Shown one piece after another: positions 36,541 to 47,683 of a stretch of 64,000 nucleotides of DNA (position 1 is its first letter; each line of letters opens with the position of its first letter). Both the position numbers and the translations under genes were made by a program. The stretch is from Melioribacter sp. (lineage in GTDB: Bacteria; Bacteroidota; Ignavibacteria; Ignavibacteriales; Melioribacteraceae), in the NCBI GenBank assembly GCA_026417975.1, contig JAOACD010000003.1, forward strand, positions 141,781 through 205,780, written 5' to 3'. A model generated the notes under the pieces. It did not search any database, was not told the DNA's origin, and saw nothing but the letters and a program-made list of their open reading frames with translations.

Positions 36541-37209
36541 ATGGGTTGGTTTTTTAATGCATTAAACTCTTCTATAGGCAAAAAAATTCTAATGGCAATT
36601 ACTGGAATTTGTTTGATGCTTTTTTTAATAATACATCTTGTTAATAACTTGTCGCTTTTTGGTGGCGAGCAGATGTTTAATAACGTTGTAAAAAATCTTG
36701 ACACAATAAAGCCATTTATAAGAGTAATTGAATTAATATTACTTCTGGTATTCGTGATACATATTTTTAATGGGGTAAGGTTATGGTATGAAAATAAAAA
36801 AGCTCGACCAATTAAATATAAGATAAATGCAATTTCAAAAAATACAAATATCTTTTCCCGCACAATGATATGGAGCGGTAGTATTATTTTTATTTTTCTT
36901 GTGTTTCATTTAAGAACTTTCTGGATTTCTTTTAATTTAGGTCATCCTTTAGCTTTATCTCATAATTATTACCAAATTGTTGTTTTGGCGTTTCAAGATC
37001 CAGTTTATTCTATATTTTACATAGTTGCATTGATATTTTTGGGATTTCATCTTAAACATGGTTTTCAAAGTGCATTCCAAACTTTTGGATGGAATAATAA
37101 GAAGTATTTCCCTTTTATACAAAAATTAGGACTTATTTACACTTTAGTAATGGTTATAGGCTTTATGTCGATTCCTATATACTTTTTATTTTTTTACGGA
37201 GGTAAATAA
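36541..37209 (+). CDS. sdhC: Succinate dehydrogenase/fumarate reductase cytochrome b subunit
   Basis: The 222-residue membrane protein has five hydrophobic helices, with haem-ligand type histidines in [31 protein letters not shown] and [13 protein letters not shown]. Length and sequence match the single-subunit, b558-type anchor (two haems) found with Bacteroidota and epsilonproteobacterial complex II. It passes electrons between quinone and SdhB in the inner membrane. The stop overlaps the sdhA ATG by one base, so expression is coupled. CAGGAGA precedes the ATG. Confidence 0.93.
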   Translation: MGWFFNALNSSIGKKILMAITGICLMLFLIIHLVNNLSLFGGEQMFNNVVKNLDTIKPFIRVIELILLLVFVIHIFNGVRLWYENKKARPIKYKINAISKNTNIFSRTMIWSGSIIFIFLVFHLRTFWISFNLGHPLALSHNYYQIVVLAFQDPVYSIFYIVALIFLGFHLKHGFQSAFQTFGWNNKKYFPFIQKLGLIYTLVMVIGFMSIPIYFLFFYGGK

Positions 37210-39119
37210 TGATTAAACTAGATTCTAAAATTCCTGCTGGTTCGCTTAAAGATAAATGGGAAAATCACAAATTTAATATGAAATTAGTAAGTCCAGCTAA
37301 TAAAAGGAAGTATGAGATTATTATAGTAGGTACAGGACTAGCAGGAGCTTCTGCAGCTGCATCGCTTGGAGAGCTTGGTTATAATGTTAAAGTGTTTACT
37401 TATCACGATAGTGCAAGAAGAGCTCATAGTATTGCTGCGCAAGGTGGTATTAATGCAGCAAAAAATTATCAGAATGATGGAGATTCTGTTTATAGATTAT
37501 TCTATGATACAATTAAAGGTGGCGACTTTCGTGCAAGAGAAGCTAATGTATATCGACTTGCAGAAATTAGTGGAAATATTATTGACCAATGTGTTGCTTT
37601 AGGAGTTCCATTTGCTCGCGAATATGGTGGTATGCTTGATAACAGATCTTTTGGCGGTACGCTTGTATCAAGAACTTTTTATGCTAAAGGTCAAACTGGT
37701 CAACAACTTTTACTTGGTGCTTATTCTGCAATGAATAGACAGATTAAATTAGGTAAAGTTAAACTTTATACACGACGAGAGATGGTTGATTTAGTGGTTG
37801 TTGATGGAATAGCTCGGGGAATTATAGTTCGAAATTTAGTAACAGGAGATATAGAAAAATATTCTGCACATGTTGTTATTTTAGCTACTGGTGGATATTC
37901 AAATGTGTTTTTTTTGTCTACAAATGCTATCAATAGCAATGCAACAGCTATATGGCGTGCTCATAAAAGAGGGGCAGCATTTGCTAATCCTTGTTTTACT
38001 CAAATTCATCCTACTTGTTTGCCTTTGCATGGAGAAGGCCAGTCTAAACTTACTTTAATGAGTGAAAGCTTAAGAAATGATGGAAGAATTTGGGTCTCTA
38101 AATTTAAAGGGGATATCCGTCATCCCAACGAAATACCTGAAGAAGAAAGAGATTATTTTCTCGAAAGAAAGTATCCAACTTACGGAAATCTTAGTCCACG
38201 TGACATATCTTCTCGTGCAGCAAAAGAAGTAGTTGATGAAGGTAGAGGTGCACAAGGTCAAGAAGCGGTTTATCTTGATTTTAGAGATGCTATAAAAAGA
38301 CTTGGTAGGAAAGTAATTGAAGAAAGATATGGAAATTTATTCGAAATGTATAAAACAATAACAGGAGATGATCCATACGAAGTTCCAATGAAAATTTATC
38401 CTGCACCTCATTATACAATGGGAGGGCTCTGGGTTGATTATAATTTAATGAGCACAGTACCAGGTTTGTTTGTTGCAGGCGAAGCTAATTTTTCTGACCA
38501 TGGTGCAAATCGGTTAGGAGCAAGTGCATTAATGCAAGGACTTGCAGATGGTTACTTTATTCTTCCTTATACAGTTGGAAATTATCTTGGTAGCGAAAAA
38601 CCTACTTTAGTAGAGACAGATCACCCAGAATTCGAAAAGTCTAAAAAAGAAATTCAAGATTTTACTAATAAGTTACTATCAATTAAAGGTAAAAGAACAG
38701 TCGATAGTTTTCATAAGCAATTAGGAAGATTAATGTGGGACAAGGTTGGTATGTCGAGAAGTGCACAGGGACTAAAGGAAGCTATAAATCAAATTCGTGA
38801 ACTAAGAGAAGAATTTTGGAGAGATGTTAATGTAGTAGGAAGTGCTAACGACTTAAATCAATGTCTCGAAAGGGCAGGTAGAGTAGCAGATTACCTTGAA
38901 CTTGGAGAATTAATGGCAATTGATGCACTACATAGAAATGAATCATGTGGTGCTCACTTTAGAGTTGAATACCAAACTGAAGATGGAGAGGCCTTAAGAA
39001 ATGATGAAGAATATGCTTATGTAGCAGCGTGGGAATTTAAAGAAGTTGGCAAATGGGAATTGAATAAAGAACCACTAATTTTTGAAAATGTTCAATTAAC
39101 TACACGAAGCTATAAATGA
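37209..39119 (+). CDS. sdhA: Succinate dehydrogenase/fumarate reductase flavoprotein subunit
   Basis: The 636-residue protein has an FAD Rossmann motif [17 protein letters not shown] (about 38-54). The covalent flavin histidine is in [17 protein letters not shown], and the substrate site is in HPTCLP and [11 protein letters not shown]. It oxidises succinate to fumarate or the reverse. Direction cannot be told from sequence; the single-subunit cytochrome b anchor fits either. It forms an sdhCAB operon and acts at the inner face of the membrane. Confidence 0.95.
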   Translation: MIKLDSKIPAGSLKDKWENHKFNMKLVSPANKRKYEIIIVGTGLAGASAAASLGELGYNVKVFTYHDSARRAHSIAAQGGINAAKNYQNDGDSVYRLFYDTIKGGDFRAREANVYRLAEISGNIIDQCVALGVPFAREYGGMLDNRSFGGTLVSRTFYAKGQTGQQLLLGAYSAMNRQIKLGKVKLYTRREMVDLVVVDGIARGIIVRNLVTGDIEKYSAHVVILATGGYSNVFFLSTNAINSNATAIWRAHKRGAAFANPCFTQIHPTCLPLHGEGQSKLTLMSESLRNDGRIWVSKFKGDIRHPNEIPEEERDYFLERKYPTYGNLSPRDISSRAAKEVVDEGRGAQGQEAVYLDFRDAIKRLGRKVIEERYGNLFEMYKTITGDDPYEVPMKIYPAPHYTMGGLWVDYNLMSTVPGLFVAGEANFSDHGANRLGASALMQGLADGYFILPYTVGNYLGSEKPTLVETDHPEFEKSKKEIQDFTNKLLSIKGKRTVDSFHKQLGRLMWDKVGMSRSAQGLKEAINQIRELREEFWRDVNVVGSANDLNQCLERAGRVADYLELGELMAIDALHRNESCGAHFRVEYQTEDGEALRNDEEYAYVAAWEFKEVGKWELNKEPLIFENVQLTTRSYK

Positions 39120-39151
39120 GTAAATGAGAAGAATAAATAAGGAATTATAAT

Positions 39152-39916
39152 ATGAACCAAAGAAAGTTGAATTTAACTCTTAAAATTTGGCGACAACCAG
39201 GACCTAACTCTGCAGGAAGTTTTGTTGAATATAAAGTTTCTGTTTCACCAGATTCTTCTTTTCTTGAAATGTTAGATGATTTAAATAACGAACTCGAAAG
39301 CAAAAATTTAGAACCAATAGCTTTTGAAAGCGATTGTCGTGAAGGTATTTGTGGAACATGTGGGCTAGTTATTAATGGTCATCCTCATGGGCCTATTCCT
39401 AAAATTGCAACTTGTCAACTTCACATGAGAAATTTTAAAGATGGCGATACTATTTGGGTTGAACCATTTAGAGCAAAAGCTTTTCCGGTTATAAAAGATT
39501 TAATTGTTGATCGTTCGGCTTTAGATAGAATAATGGAAGCAGGTGGATTTATATCGGTTAACACAGGAAGTGCGCCAGATGGAAATGCAATTCCAATTCC
39601 TAAGGATGTTGCTTCTGAAGCAATGGATTCTGCCTCTTGCATAGGTTGTGGGGCATGTGTTGCTGCATGTAAAAATTCTTCTGCCATGCTCTTTGTAGGT
39701 GCTAAAGTTTCTCATCTTGCTTTATTACCACAAGGACAACCAGAACGTTATATTCGTGTGCAAGCTATGGTTAAAAAAATGGATGAACTTGGTTTTGGAG
39801 CTTGTTCAAATACTTATGCATGTGAGGCCGAATGTCCTAAAGGTATTTCAATTATTAATATTGCAAGATTGAATAGGGAATATATTAAATCAAAACTTAT
39901 TGCAGACGAAGTTTAG
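39152..39916 (+). CDS. sdhB: Succinate dehydrogenase/fumarate reductase iron-sulfur subunit
   Basis: The 254-residue protein has the [2Fe-2S] cysteines in [10 protein letters not shown] plus a later one in IATCQ. The [4Fe-4S] site is [11 protein letters not shown], and the last cluster is [14 protein letters not shown]. It links the flavoprotein to the haem anchor. It follows sdhA by 32 bases and ends the operon, with a strong terminator directly after the stop codon. Confidence 0.95.
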   Translation: MNQRKLNLTLKIWRQPGPNSAGSFVEYKVSVSPDSSFLEMLDDLNNELESKNLEPIAFESDCREGICGTCGLVINGHPHGPIPKIATCQLHMRNFKDGDTIWVEPFRAKAFPVIKDLIVDRSALDRIMEAGGFISVNTGSAPDGNAIPIPKDVASEAMDSASCIGCGACVAACKNSSAMLFVGAKVSHLALLPQGQPERYIRVQAMVKKMDELGFGACSNTYACEAECPKGISIINIARLNREYIKSKLIADEV

Positions 39917-39948
39917 AAATCCCGACAAATAAAGTCGGGATTTTTTTT
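39917..39948 (+). terminator. Intrinsic terminator of the sdhCAB operon
   Basis: A 10-bp stem (AAATCCCGAC at 39917-39926 with GTCGGGATTT at 39934-39943) has a 7-base loop and a run of eight T from 39941. Confidence 0.93.
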
Positions 39949-40023
39949 AACCTTTTTGGTATAATTGGCATAAGTTTTTGGGAAATTTCCAACTTTAATT
40001 CGATAAGGCGAGTTTATTATTTC

Positions 40024-41688
40024 ATGTTTGAAAGAGAAATTAAATTTATTTATGACTTTAGTCTGAATAAAGTAAATAAACTTGGGCCTTATTTTACCTT
40101 TGAACAACTTTCCGCTGTAGAACTGCATCCTGCTGTCCTTAATTATATTTCAGCAGAAATTGATTATATTATTTTTGAAGACCGGCAAAAACTTCTTAAA
40201 GATTCTATATTTGATTATTCTGGAGAAAAAATTTCTTATTACTTTTCTCTTATAAATGAAGAAATAAAGAAAACAAAGAGACTCTCTTTTGAGTACGTAT
40301 CTAAACTTATACTTCATTCAACGTCTTTTACAATAAACTATCTTGTTCGTCCAAAATGGACCTTAAAAAAATTTATATTCGACGAGGATGAACACCGCAC
40401 TACTACCGAAATTAAACAAATTTTGAATTATGTGTATTATTATAACTATCTAAAAAAAATTTTGATTTCTTATATCAACTCAAAAAAAATACTTTCAATG
40501 AATCTTCAAGAATTTAGTGAGTTGCTTGATAAAATAGATAATATTGGTTTAGAGACTAATTTTACGAAGATTCTGAATTCTGCATTAACTTCAATGGCAG
40601 ATTTTTTTAATATAGGAGAAATTCAAAAAAGTAAAATTCCTTTACAGGCTATAGAACTTTTTCTTGAAGAAAAAAATCTAAAAGAACACTTAAAAAAATT
40701 GCAGATTGCTTTTGGCAACGATAAAACAATAAAATGCAATATTAAAGACCTACAAAAAGAATTAACTTCTGTAATGTTAGAAGAAAAATTAACATTTGAA
40801 GAAAAGATAGAACTAACAAGCTCTCAAGAAGAACAAGTTTTAGCTAGTGGTGAAGAAAAAGAAATAGTTGACGAAATTAGTATTAAAGAACCTGACGAAA
40901 GTATATATGATGAAAATGAGATTGACAATAGAAATGTTGAATTGGAAAAATCCCAAGAATACGTTTTAGACGAGACCGAACAAGAATATCAACAAAACGA
41001 CAGTAGTGGAGAAGCCCCTGAAGAAACAAAAACTATTGATGATGTTTCAATAACTTATAAACCTCAAAAATATAGAATTAGAGTTGATAAGAATAATGAA
41101 ATTGAGCCATTAAACGAAACTGAAGCTGGAGATTATGATAAAAAAGAATCTCAAGAAGAAATTACTATTTCCACAAATTTTTTTGAAAAAGAAGATTTAG
41201 TAAGTGAAGATGAAACAAAATTTAACACTAAAGACGCACAACAAGATTATAAAGAAAGTTTAGAAATAGAGCATGAAAATGATATTTCAGAAAATGAAGC
41301 TATCGAAAAACTAAATACAGAAGAAGAATATAAAAAGCTAGAGAATATTGATATTTTAAAAGAAGAAAACATTTTAGAAGACAAAAACAGTTATGTTTCT
41401 ATAGACGAGTATAATGAAGTTAGCCAAAATCAAAAGAGAGAATTTAAGTCTATTAACATAAATGAAATGATGGAGGATAAAGAAGTAACAAGAATTATTG
41501 AAGTTATTTTTGATTATGATATTGAGGATTTTTCTAACGTACTTGAGATGCTTTCAGACTGTAACACACAAGAAGAGGCATTTCTGTTTGTAGACAAAGT
41601 ACTATCCAATCGTAATTTTGACCTAAAATCTAAGGAAGCCGAATTATTCAAATCTGTAATTTCCAAGTATTTTAAGAGCGAACAATAG
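40024..41688 (+). CDS. Large acidic protein of unknown function, upstream of obgE
   Basis: I do not recognise this 554-residue protein. The N-terminal 250 residues look folded and helical (FEQLSAVELHPAVLNYISAE, KLILHSTSFTINYLVRPKW). Residues about 255-470 are a long, very acidic, probably disordered stretch rich in Glu, Asp and Asn (EEQVLASGEEKEIVDE, EETKTIDD). The last about 75 residues (from IIEVIFDYDIEDFSNVLEML) appear folded again. No signal peptide is present, so it is cytoplasmic. It begins 75 bases after the sdh terminator and ends two bases before the obgE ATG, which suggests co-expression with ObgE. Confidence 0.75.
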   Translation: MFEREIKFIYDFSLNKVNKLGPYFTFEQLSAVELHPAVLNYISAEIDYIIFEDRQKLLKDSIFDYSGEKISYYFSLINEEIKKTKRLSFEYVSKLILHSTSFTINYLVRPKWTLKKFIFDEDEHRTTTEIKQILNYVYYYNYLKKILISYINSKKILSMNLQEFSELLDKIDNIGLETNFTKILNSALTSMADFFNIGEIQKSKIPLQAIELFLEEKNLKEHLKKLQIAFGNDKTIKCNIKDLQKELTSVMLEEKLTFEEKIELTSSQEEQVLASGEEKEIVDEISIKEPDESIYDENEIDNRNVELEKSQEYVLDETEQEYQQNDSSGEAPEETKTIDDVSITYKPQKYRIRVDKNNEIEPLNETEAGDYDKKESQEEITISTNFFEKEDLVSEDETKFNTKDAQQDYKESLEIEHENDISENEAIEKLNTEEEYKKLENIDILKEENILEDKNSYVSIDEYNEVSQNQKREFKSININEMMEDKEVTRIIEVIFDYDIEDFSNVLEMLSDCNTQEEAFLFVDKVLSNRNFDLKSKEAELFKSVISKYFKSEQ

Positions 41689-41690
41689 AT

Positions 41691-42674
41691 ATGTTTATTG
41701 ATTATGCAAAAATATATGTTAGAGCCGGTAAGGGCGGTAATGGAGCTGTTGCATTTAGGAGAGAAAAATATGTACCAAAAGGTGGGCCAGCAGGAGGTGA
41801 TGGTGGAGACGGTGGAAATGTTATATTCATTGCAGATAAAAATATAAGTACTCTTTTGGATGTACGTTATAAAAGAAAGTATATTGCAAAAAATGGTGAG
41901 CCTGGAGGCACATCTCTTAAAGATGGCAAAAAGGGAGAAGATATTTACATTAAAGTGCCTGTAGGTACGGTTATTAAAGATGCCGATACAGAAAAGATTC
42001 TTTGTGACCTTGATGTAGATGGAAAAACTTTTATTGCTGCAAGAGGTGGAAAAGGAGGTAGAGGAAATAGCAAATTTGCAACTCCAACTAATCAAGCACC
42101 CCGTTATGCAGAACCAGGAGAAGAAGGTGAAGAAAAAAACTTGATATTAGAACTTAAATTAATAGCTGATGTTGGACTAGTTGGGTTCCCTAATGTTGGT
42201 AAGTCTACTTTAATTTCAGCTATATCGGAAGCAAAGCCAAAAATTGCTGATTATCCATTTACTACTCTTGAACCAAATCTTGGGATTGTTAGATACAAAG
42301 ACTATAATAGTTTTATAGTTGCTGATATACCAGGAATTATTGAAGGAGCTCACAAAGGAAAAGGATTAGGTTTAAAATTTTTGCGCCATATTGAGAGAAC
42401 AAAAATATTACTTATTATGATTGACATTACTTCAGAAGATTATAAAAAGGATTACAGCATTTTGAGTAATGAGCTTGAACAATATTCAAAAATATTAAGC
42501 AAGAAAAAACGAGTTATTGGTTTTTCAAAAGCAGATTTAGTTGATGAAAGTGTTATAAAAAAATTGAAAAAGGAAAAATTTTTAGATAACCTTCCTATAG
42601 TTATTTTTTCTGCAGTAAGCGGTTATGGAATTCAAGAGTTATTAGATGTACTATGGAAACAACTTCAAGATTAA
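41691..42674 (+). CDS. obgE: GTPase ObgE/CgtA
   Basis: The 327-residue protein has the glycine-rich Obg domain (1-158, GKGGNGAVAFRREKYVPKGG) and a G domain with G1 GFPNVGKST, switch region YPFTTLEPN, G3 DIPGIIEGAHKGKGLG, and a G4-like segment at FSKADL. It is an essential ribosome-assembly and stress GTPase. The extra C-terminal OCT domain of some members is absent. Two bases separate it from the acidic protein upstream, and its end overlaps the FecCD permease start by 22 bases, so the three genes are likely one transcript. Confidence 0.96.
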   Translation: MFIDYAKIYVRAGKGGNGAVAFRREKYVPKGGPAGGDGGDGGNVIFIADKNISTLLDVRYKRKYIAKNGEPGGTSLKDGKKGEDIYIKVPVGTVIKDADTEKILCDLDVDGKTFIAARGGKGGRGNSKFATPTNQAPRYAEPGEEGEEKNLILELKLIADVGLVGFPNVGKSTLISAISEAKPKIADYPFTTLEPNLGIVRYKDYNSFIVADIPGIIEGAHKGKGLGLKFLRHIERTKILLIMIDITSEDYKKDYSILSNELEQYSKILSKKKRVIGFSKADLVDESVIKKLKKEKFLDNLPIVIFSAVSGYGIQELLDVLWKQLQD

Positions 42675-43660
42675 CAATTACAACTTTTATTTTATGGATT
42701 GTTGTTCTGTCTCTAATTTTATTTGTTGTGGTATTAATATGCCTTTCGATAGGTAGCATATATATAAGCCCATTACAAATTATTTCTTTGGCACTTTCTA
42801 ACCAAGAAGATTATTTAACTCAGATAATTTTTGACATAAGGCTACCAAGGGTTCTTTATGCAGTATTAGTTGGCGGAGGGTTATCTATAGCTGGGGCTGT
42901 ATTTCAATCTTTGTTATTAAATCCATTAGCAGAACCATATATACTTGGCATTTCGAGTGGTGGGACATTTGGGGCAATTCTTTCTTTTATTTTAGGGTTA
43001 ACTTTTCCTACTACTCAGTTTTTTGCGTTTTTAGGCTCATTATTTGTTATGATTATTGTTTTTGCCCTTGGTAAAAGATTTGGTGAGTTAGAACCCAATA
43101 TTCTTTTGCTTTCTGGGATTATGGTAGGAGCTTTTTTTTCTGCTTTAATTTTATTAATGATGAGCTTGTTAAATGATTCTTTGAGAACGACAGTCTATTG
43201 GTTAATAGGAAACTTATCTATTGCTGATAAAAGAAATTTAGTTTTTGTTGCTCCAGTAATAATTATTGTTACAACAGTTTTAATTGTTTCTTCAAATAAA
43301 TTCAATATCATGAGTTTGGGTATTGAGCATGCTAAGCAACTTGGAGTTAATACTAAGTTGCTTAGAAATACTTCTTATATATTGACTAGCTTAATGGTTG
43401 GTACGATTGTCTCTATTAGTGGTATTATTGGTTTTGTTGGTTTGTTAATACCACATATTTGTAGAATGTTACTTGGAAATGATAATCGTTTGGTTTTTAT
43501 GTCATCTTTTTTTATAGGAGCTTCTTATTTGGCAATTGCAGATACAATAGCAAGAATTATAATTGCGCCTTCAGAATTACCTGTTGGGGCAATTACTGCT
43601 ATAATAGGAGCCCCAATTTTTATTTACTTACTTAAAAAAAGATTTAACACAATAAATTAG
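42653..43660 (+). CDS. FecCD/BtuC-type ABC transporter permease, orphan
   Basis: The 335-residue protein has about ten hydrophobic helices, typical of FecCD/BtuC permeases for siderophores, haem or B12. Family blocks are visible: DIRLPRVLYAVLVGGGLSIAGAVFQSL near the N-terminal half, HICRMLLGNDNR and the C-terminal LPVGAITAIIGAPIFIYLL. It starts inside the obgE gene (22-base overlap) and is followed by an M48 protease, so neither an ATPase nor a binding protein is next to it. The cobalamin receptor in this window makes B12 a possible substrate, which is inference only. Confidence 0.88.
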   Translation: METTSRLTITTFILWIVVLSLILFVVVLICLSIGSIYISPLQIISLALSNQEDYLTQIIFDIRLPRVLYAVLVGGGLSIAGAVFQSLLLNPLAEPYILGISSGGTFGAILSFILGLTFPTTQFFAFLGSLFVMIIVFALGKRFGELEPNILLLSGIMVGAFFSALILLMMSLLNDSLRTTVYWLIGNLSIADKRNLVFVAPVIIIVTTVLIVSSNKFNIMSLGIEHAKQLGVNTKLLRNTSYILTSLMVGTIVSISGIIGFVGLLIPHICRMLLGNDNRLVFMSSFFIGASYLAIADTIARIIIAPSELPVGAITAIIGAPIFIYLLKKRFNTIN

Positions 43661-43669
43661 TGAAGAATT

Positions 43670-44512
43670 ATGAATAAGAATAAGAAGAAGTTAAAAGCTT
43701 TGTTGGCTATATTAACAGTTATCTTTTCTTGCTTAACTTGTTCAACAGGCATTAATATTTTTACTGATAGTGACGAAGTAAATTTAGGAAAACAATTTGA
43801 TGCTGAAATAAGGAAAAATTTTAAGGAATACCCAATTTATGAGAATAAAGAGTTGAAGGATTATATTGATAAAAACATATTTCGAGAAGTCTTAAGATCT
43901 CCTGAAGTAAAGAAAAAAGAAGTATATAATTATCAAATAGAAATAATTAAAAATGATAGTATATTAAATGCATTTGCTATACCTGGTGGTTATATTTATT
44001 TATATACTGGCCTTCTAAAATACCTTGATTCAGAAGCAGCTCTTGCAGGAGTTATTGCACATGAAATAGCTCATGTCGAAAGACGTCATGCAACTCAAAA
44101 AATTACTACTTATTATGGTATATCAATAATCCTTAGTATTGCCTTAGGAGAAAATCCATCCCAAGTTACCGAACTGGTTGCAAACTTGTTTACAGGTTTG
44201 GCAATACTTGCTAATAGTCGTGCTAATGAAGATGAAAGTGATGAATACTCGATAAAATATTTACTGGGCACTCGTTTTTATCCTGGAGCTGTTAAATTCT
44301 TTTTTGAAAAACTTAGAGATGATGGATTAGTTTCAAAAGGTAGTTCAAAATTAGCTACTTTTCTTTCTACACATCCAGATCCAATTGATAGAATTAGTTC
44401 CGCAGAAAAACGATTGAAAATGCTTGGAATAGAAATTTTAGATTACAAAAGTAATGATAATAGAATTTTCAAAGATAAATATAAAATAAATGTTTTAAGT
44501 AAATTGAAATAA
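43670..44512 (+). CDS. M48-family metalloprotease, probable lipoprotein
   Basis: The 280-residue protein has a hydrophobic N-terminus with IFSC as a likely lipobox. The zinc site is HEIAHVERRH (HExxH) with the third ligand in NEDESDEYS. It resembles periplasmic BepA/LoiP-type peptidases that check outer-membrane protein folding, without the long TPR tail of BepA. YLYTGLLKYLDSEAALAGVIAHEI is also typical. The gene follows the FecCD permease by nine bases and may end that operon. Confidence 0.88.
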   Translation: MNKNKKKLKALLAILTVIFSCLTCSTGINIFTDSDEVNLGKQFDAEIRKNFKEYPIYENKELKDYIDKNIFREVLRSPEVKKKEVYNYQIEIIKNDSILNAFAIPGGYIYLYTGLLKYLDSEAALAGVIAHEIAHVERRHATQKITTYYGISIILSIALGENPSQVTELVANLFTGLAILANSRANEDESDEYSIKYLLGTRFYPGAVKFFFEKLRDDGLVSKGSSKLATFLSTHPDPIDRISSAEKRLKMLGIEILDYKSNDNRIFKDKYKINVLSKLK

Positions 44513-44551
44513 AAAAATTACTTATTGAGTTTTTAATAAAAGGTTTTAATT

Positions 44552-46486
44552 ATGAAAAAAAATTTGATTATAGTGTTAATATTAACTTCTTACATTTATG
44601 CACAAAAGGGAAGTTATTTCGATTATCCAATTCAAGCTGTAAGTATTAAGGATGTAGTAATTAATGATAATTTCTGGTTACCTAAAATTAAATTGATACA
44701 AGATACTACAATTTTTTATGCATTGAAGAAGTGTGAAGAAGAAGGTAGAATGGATAATTTTCTTGTAGCAGGAGGAAAGAAAAAGGGTACTTACAAAGGG
44801 AAAATGCCTTTCGATGATACAGACATTTACAAAATTATTGAAGGTGCTTCTTATTCTTTGGTTAGTAAACCTAATTTGAAATTAGAAACTTATATTGACT
44901 CTATAATTTCAATTATAAAAATTGGCCAAGAGCCTGATGGATACATTACAACATGGTTTACAATAGATAGAGAAAAACCACCAACATGGTGGGTAAAGCC
45001 TTCGAAATATAGATGGGAAAATGAAATTAGTAGTCATGAATTATATAACAGCGGACATTTATTTGAAGCTGCAGCAGCTCATTTCTGGGCAACCGGCAAG
45101 AAAAATTTTTTGGATATTGCTATTAAGAATGCTGACCTTCTTGTAAAAAACTTTGGGACTAATAAACTACATATTCCTCCAGGACATCAAATTGTTGAAA
45201 CAGGACTAATAAAACTTTATAGAATAACTCATAACGAAGATTATCTTAAATTAGCAAAATTTTTTCTTGATATAAGAGGTGACTCAACTACTCATAAATT
45301 ATATGGCGAATATAGTCAAGATCATTTGCCTGTAACTAAACAAACAAAAGCAGTAGGACATGCTGTAAGAGCTCTTTATATGTATGCGGGTATGACTGAT
45401 ATAGCAGTGATGTTTAATGATAGCAATTATTTGAACGCTGTAAATAGAATTTGGGAAAATATTGTTAGCAAAAAAATTTATATTACAGGAGGTTTAGGAT
45501 CAAAACGCGATGGCGAAGCTTTTGGTGATGATTACGAACTTCCAAACTTGGAAGCCTATAATGAAACTTGTGCAGCAATTGCAAGTATTTATTGGAATCA
45601 CCGATTGTTTCTTCTTAGTGGCAATTCGAAGTATTATGATGTTATAGAGAGAACGCTTTACAATGGATTATTATCCGGTATTTCGTTAGATGGTAAAAAT
45701 TTCTTTTACCCTAATCCATTAGAAAGTGATGGAAAATATCAATTTAATATGGGAAGTTGTACACGACAACCATGGTTTGATTGCTCTTGTTGTCCTACTA
45801 ATTTAATTCGATTTATTCCTTCTGTACCTTCTTTAATTTATGCTACAATTAACGATACTTTGTATGTTAATTTGTTTATTTCGAATAACGCTAATATTAA
45901 ACTGGAAAATGAAAATATTAACTTAAGCTTGTATACAGATTACCCATGGAGTGAAAAAGTAAGTCTGTATTTTAATCTTGAAAAAGAAAAATACTTTACA
46001 TTAAAAATTAGGATTCCAAGCTGGACTCAGAATAAGGTATTGTATGGAGATTTATATTCTTATTTAAATAATATTAATGGTAAGGTTACATTAAAAGTGA
46101 ATGGAATCGAGCAAGATTTAAAAATTATTAAAGGATATGCATTAATTTCAAAATTATGGAATTCAGGGGATAAAGTAGAATTAATATTACCAATGTTTGT
46201 ACGAAAGGTAATAGCAAATGAAAATGTTAAAGAAAATAGAAATAAAGTAGCTTTTGAATATGGTCCTTTAGTATACTGTGCAGAAGAATTTGATAACCAA
46301 AATATATCTTCAATTACTGTTTCAGGTGAATTTAATTTAACGCCAGTCGAAAAAAATTTTTTAGGTGAAAAATTTATTGCACTTAAAGGTGAAATAGACA
46401 ATAGTCAAGTTGTACTTATTCCTTATTACCTATGGTCTAATAGAGGAGTAGGTAAAATGAAGGTATGGTTTCCAAAAAAATATTAA
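44552..46486 (+). CDS. GH127-family beta-L-arabinofuranosidase
   Basis: The 644-residue protein starts with a signal peptide ending SYIYAQ. The GH127/DUF1680 core has the catalytic and zinc residues: E and C in AYNETCAAIA, and a cysteine pair in DCSCCPTNLIRF (in HypBA1 the equivalent residues are Glu338, Cys340, Cys417 and Cys418, from family knowledge). The motif QEPDGYITTWF is also typical. It removes beta-L-arabinofuranose; the nucleophile is a cysteine, which is rare. It is the first gene of the carbohydrate locus, followed by an AT-rich gap and an esterase. Confidence 0.9.
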   Translation: MKKNLIIVLILTSYIYAQKGSYFDYPIQAVSIKDVVINDNFWLPKIKLIQDTTIFYALKKCEEEGRMDNFLVAGGKKKGTYKGKMPFDDTDIYKIIEGASYSLVSKPNLKLETYIDSIISIIKIGQEPDGYITTWFTIDREKPPTWWVKPSKYRWENEISSHELYNSGHLFEAAAAHFWATGKKNFLDIAIKNADLLVKNFGTNKLHIPPGHQIVETGLIKLYRITHNEDYLKLAKFFLDIRGDSTTHKLYGEYSQDHLPVTKQTKAVGHAVRALYMYAGMTDIAVMFNDSNYLNAVNRIWENIVSKKIYITGGLGSKRDGEAFGDDYELPNLEAYNETCAAIASIYWNHRLFLLSGNSKYYDVIERTLYNGLLSGISLDGKNFFYPNPLESDGKYQFNMGSCTRQPWFDCSCCPTNLIRFIPSVPSLIYATINDTLYVNLFISNNANIKLENENINLSLYTDYPWSEKVSLYFNLEKEKYFTLKIRIPSWTQNKVLYGDLYSYLNNINGKVTLKVNGIEQDLKIIKGYALISKLWNSGDKVELILPMFVRKVIANENVKENRNKVAFEYGPLVYCAEEFDNQNISSITVSGEFNLTPVEKNFLGEKFIALKGEIDNSQVVLIPYYLWSNRGVGKMKVWFPKKY

Positions 46487-47682
<1,196 letters not shown>

Positions 47683-47683
<1 letters not shown>

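Noticed and set aside
41514..42095. Long minus-strand frame across the acidic-protein/obgE junction
   Set aside because: It is the antisense of two well-supported genes; the translation is Cys/Ser-rich and looks like shadow coding.
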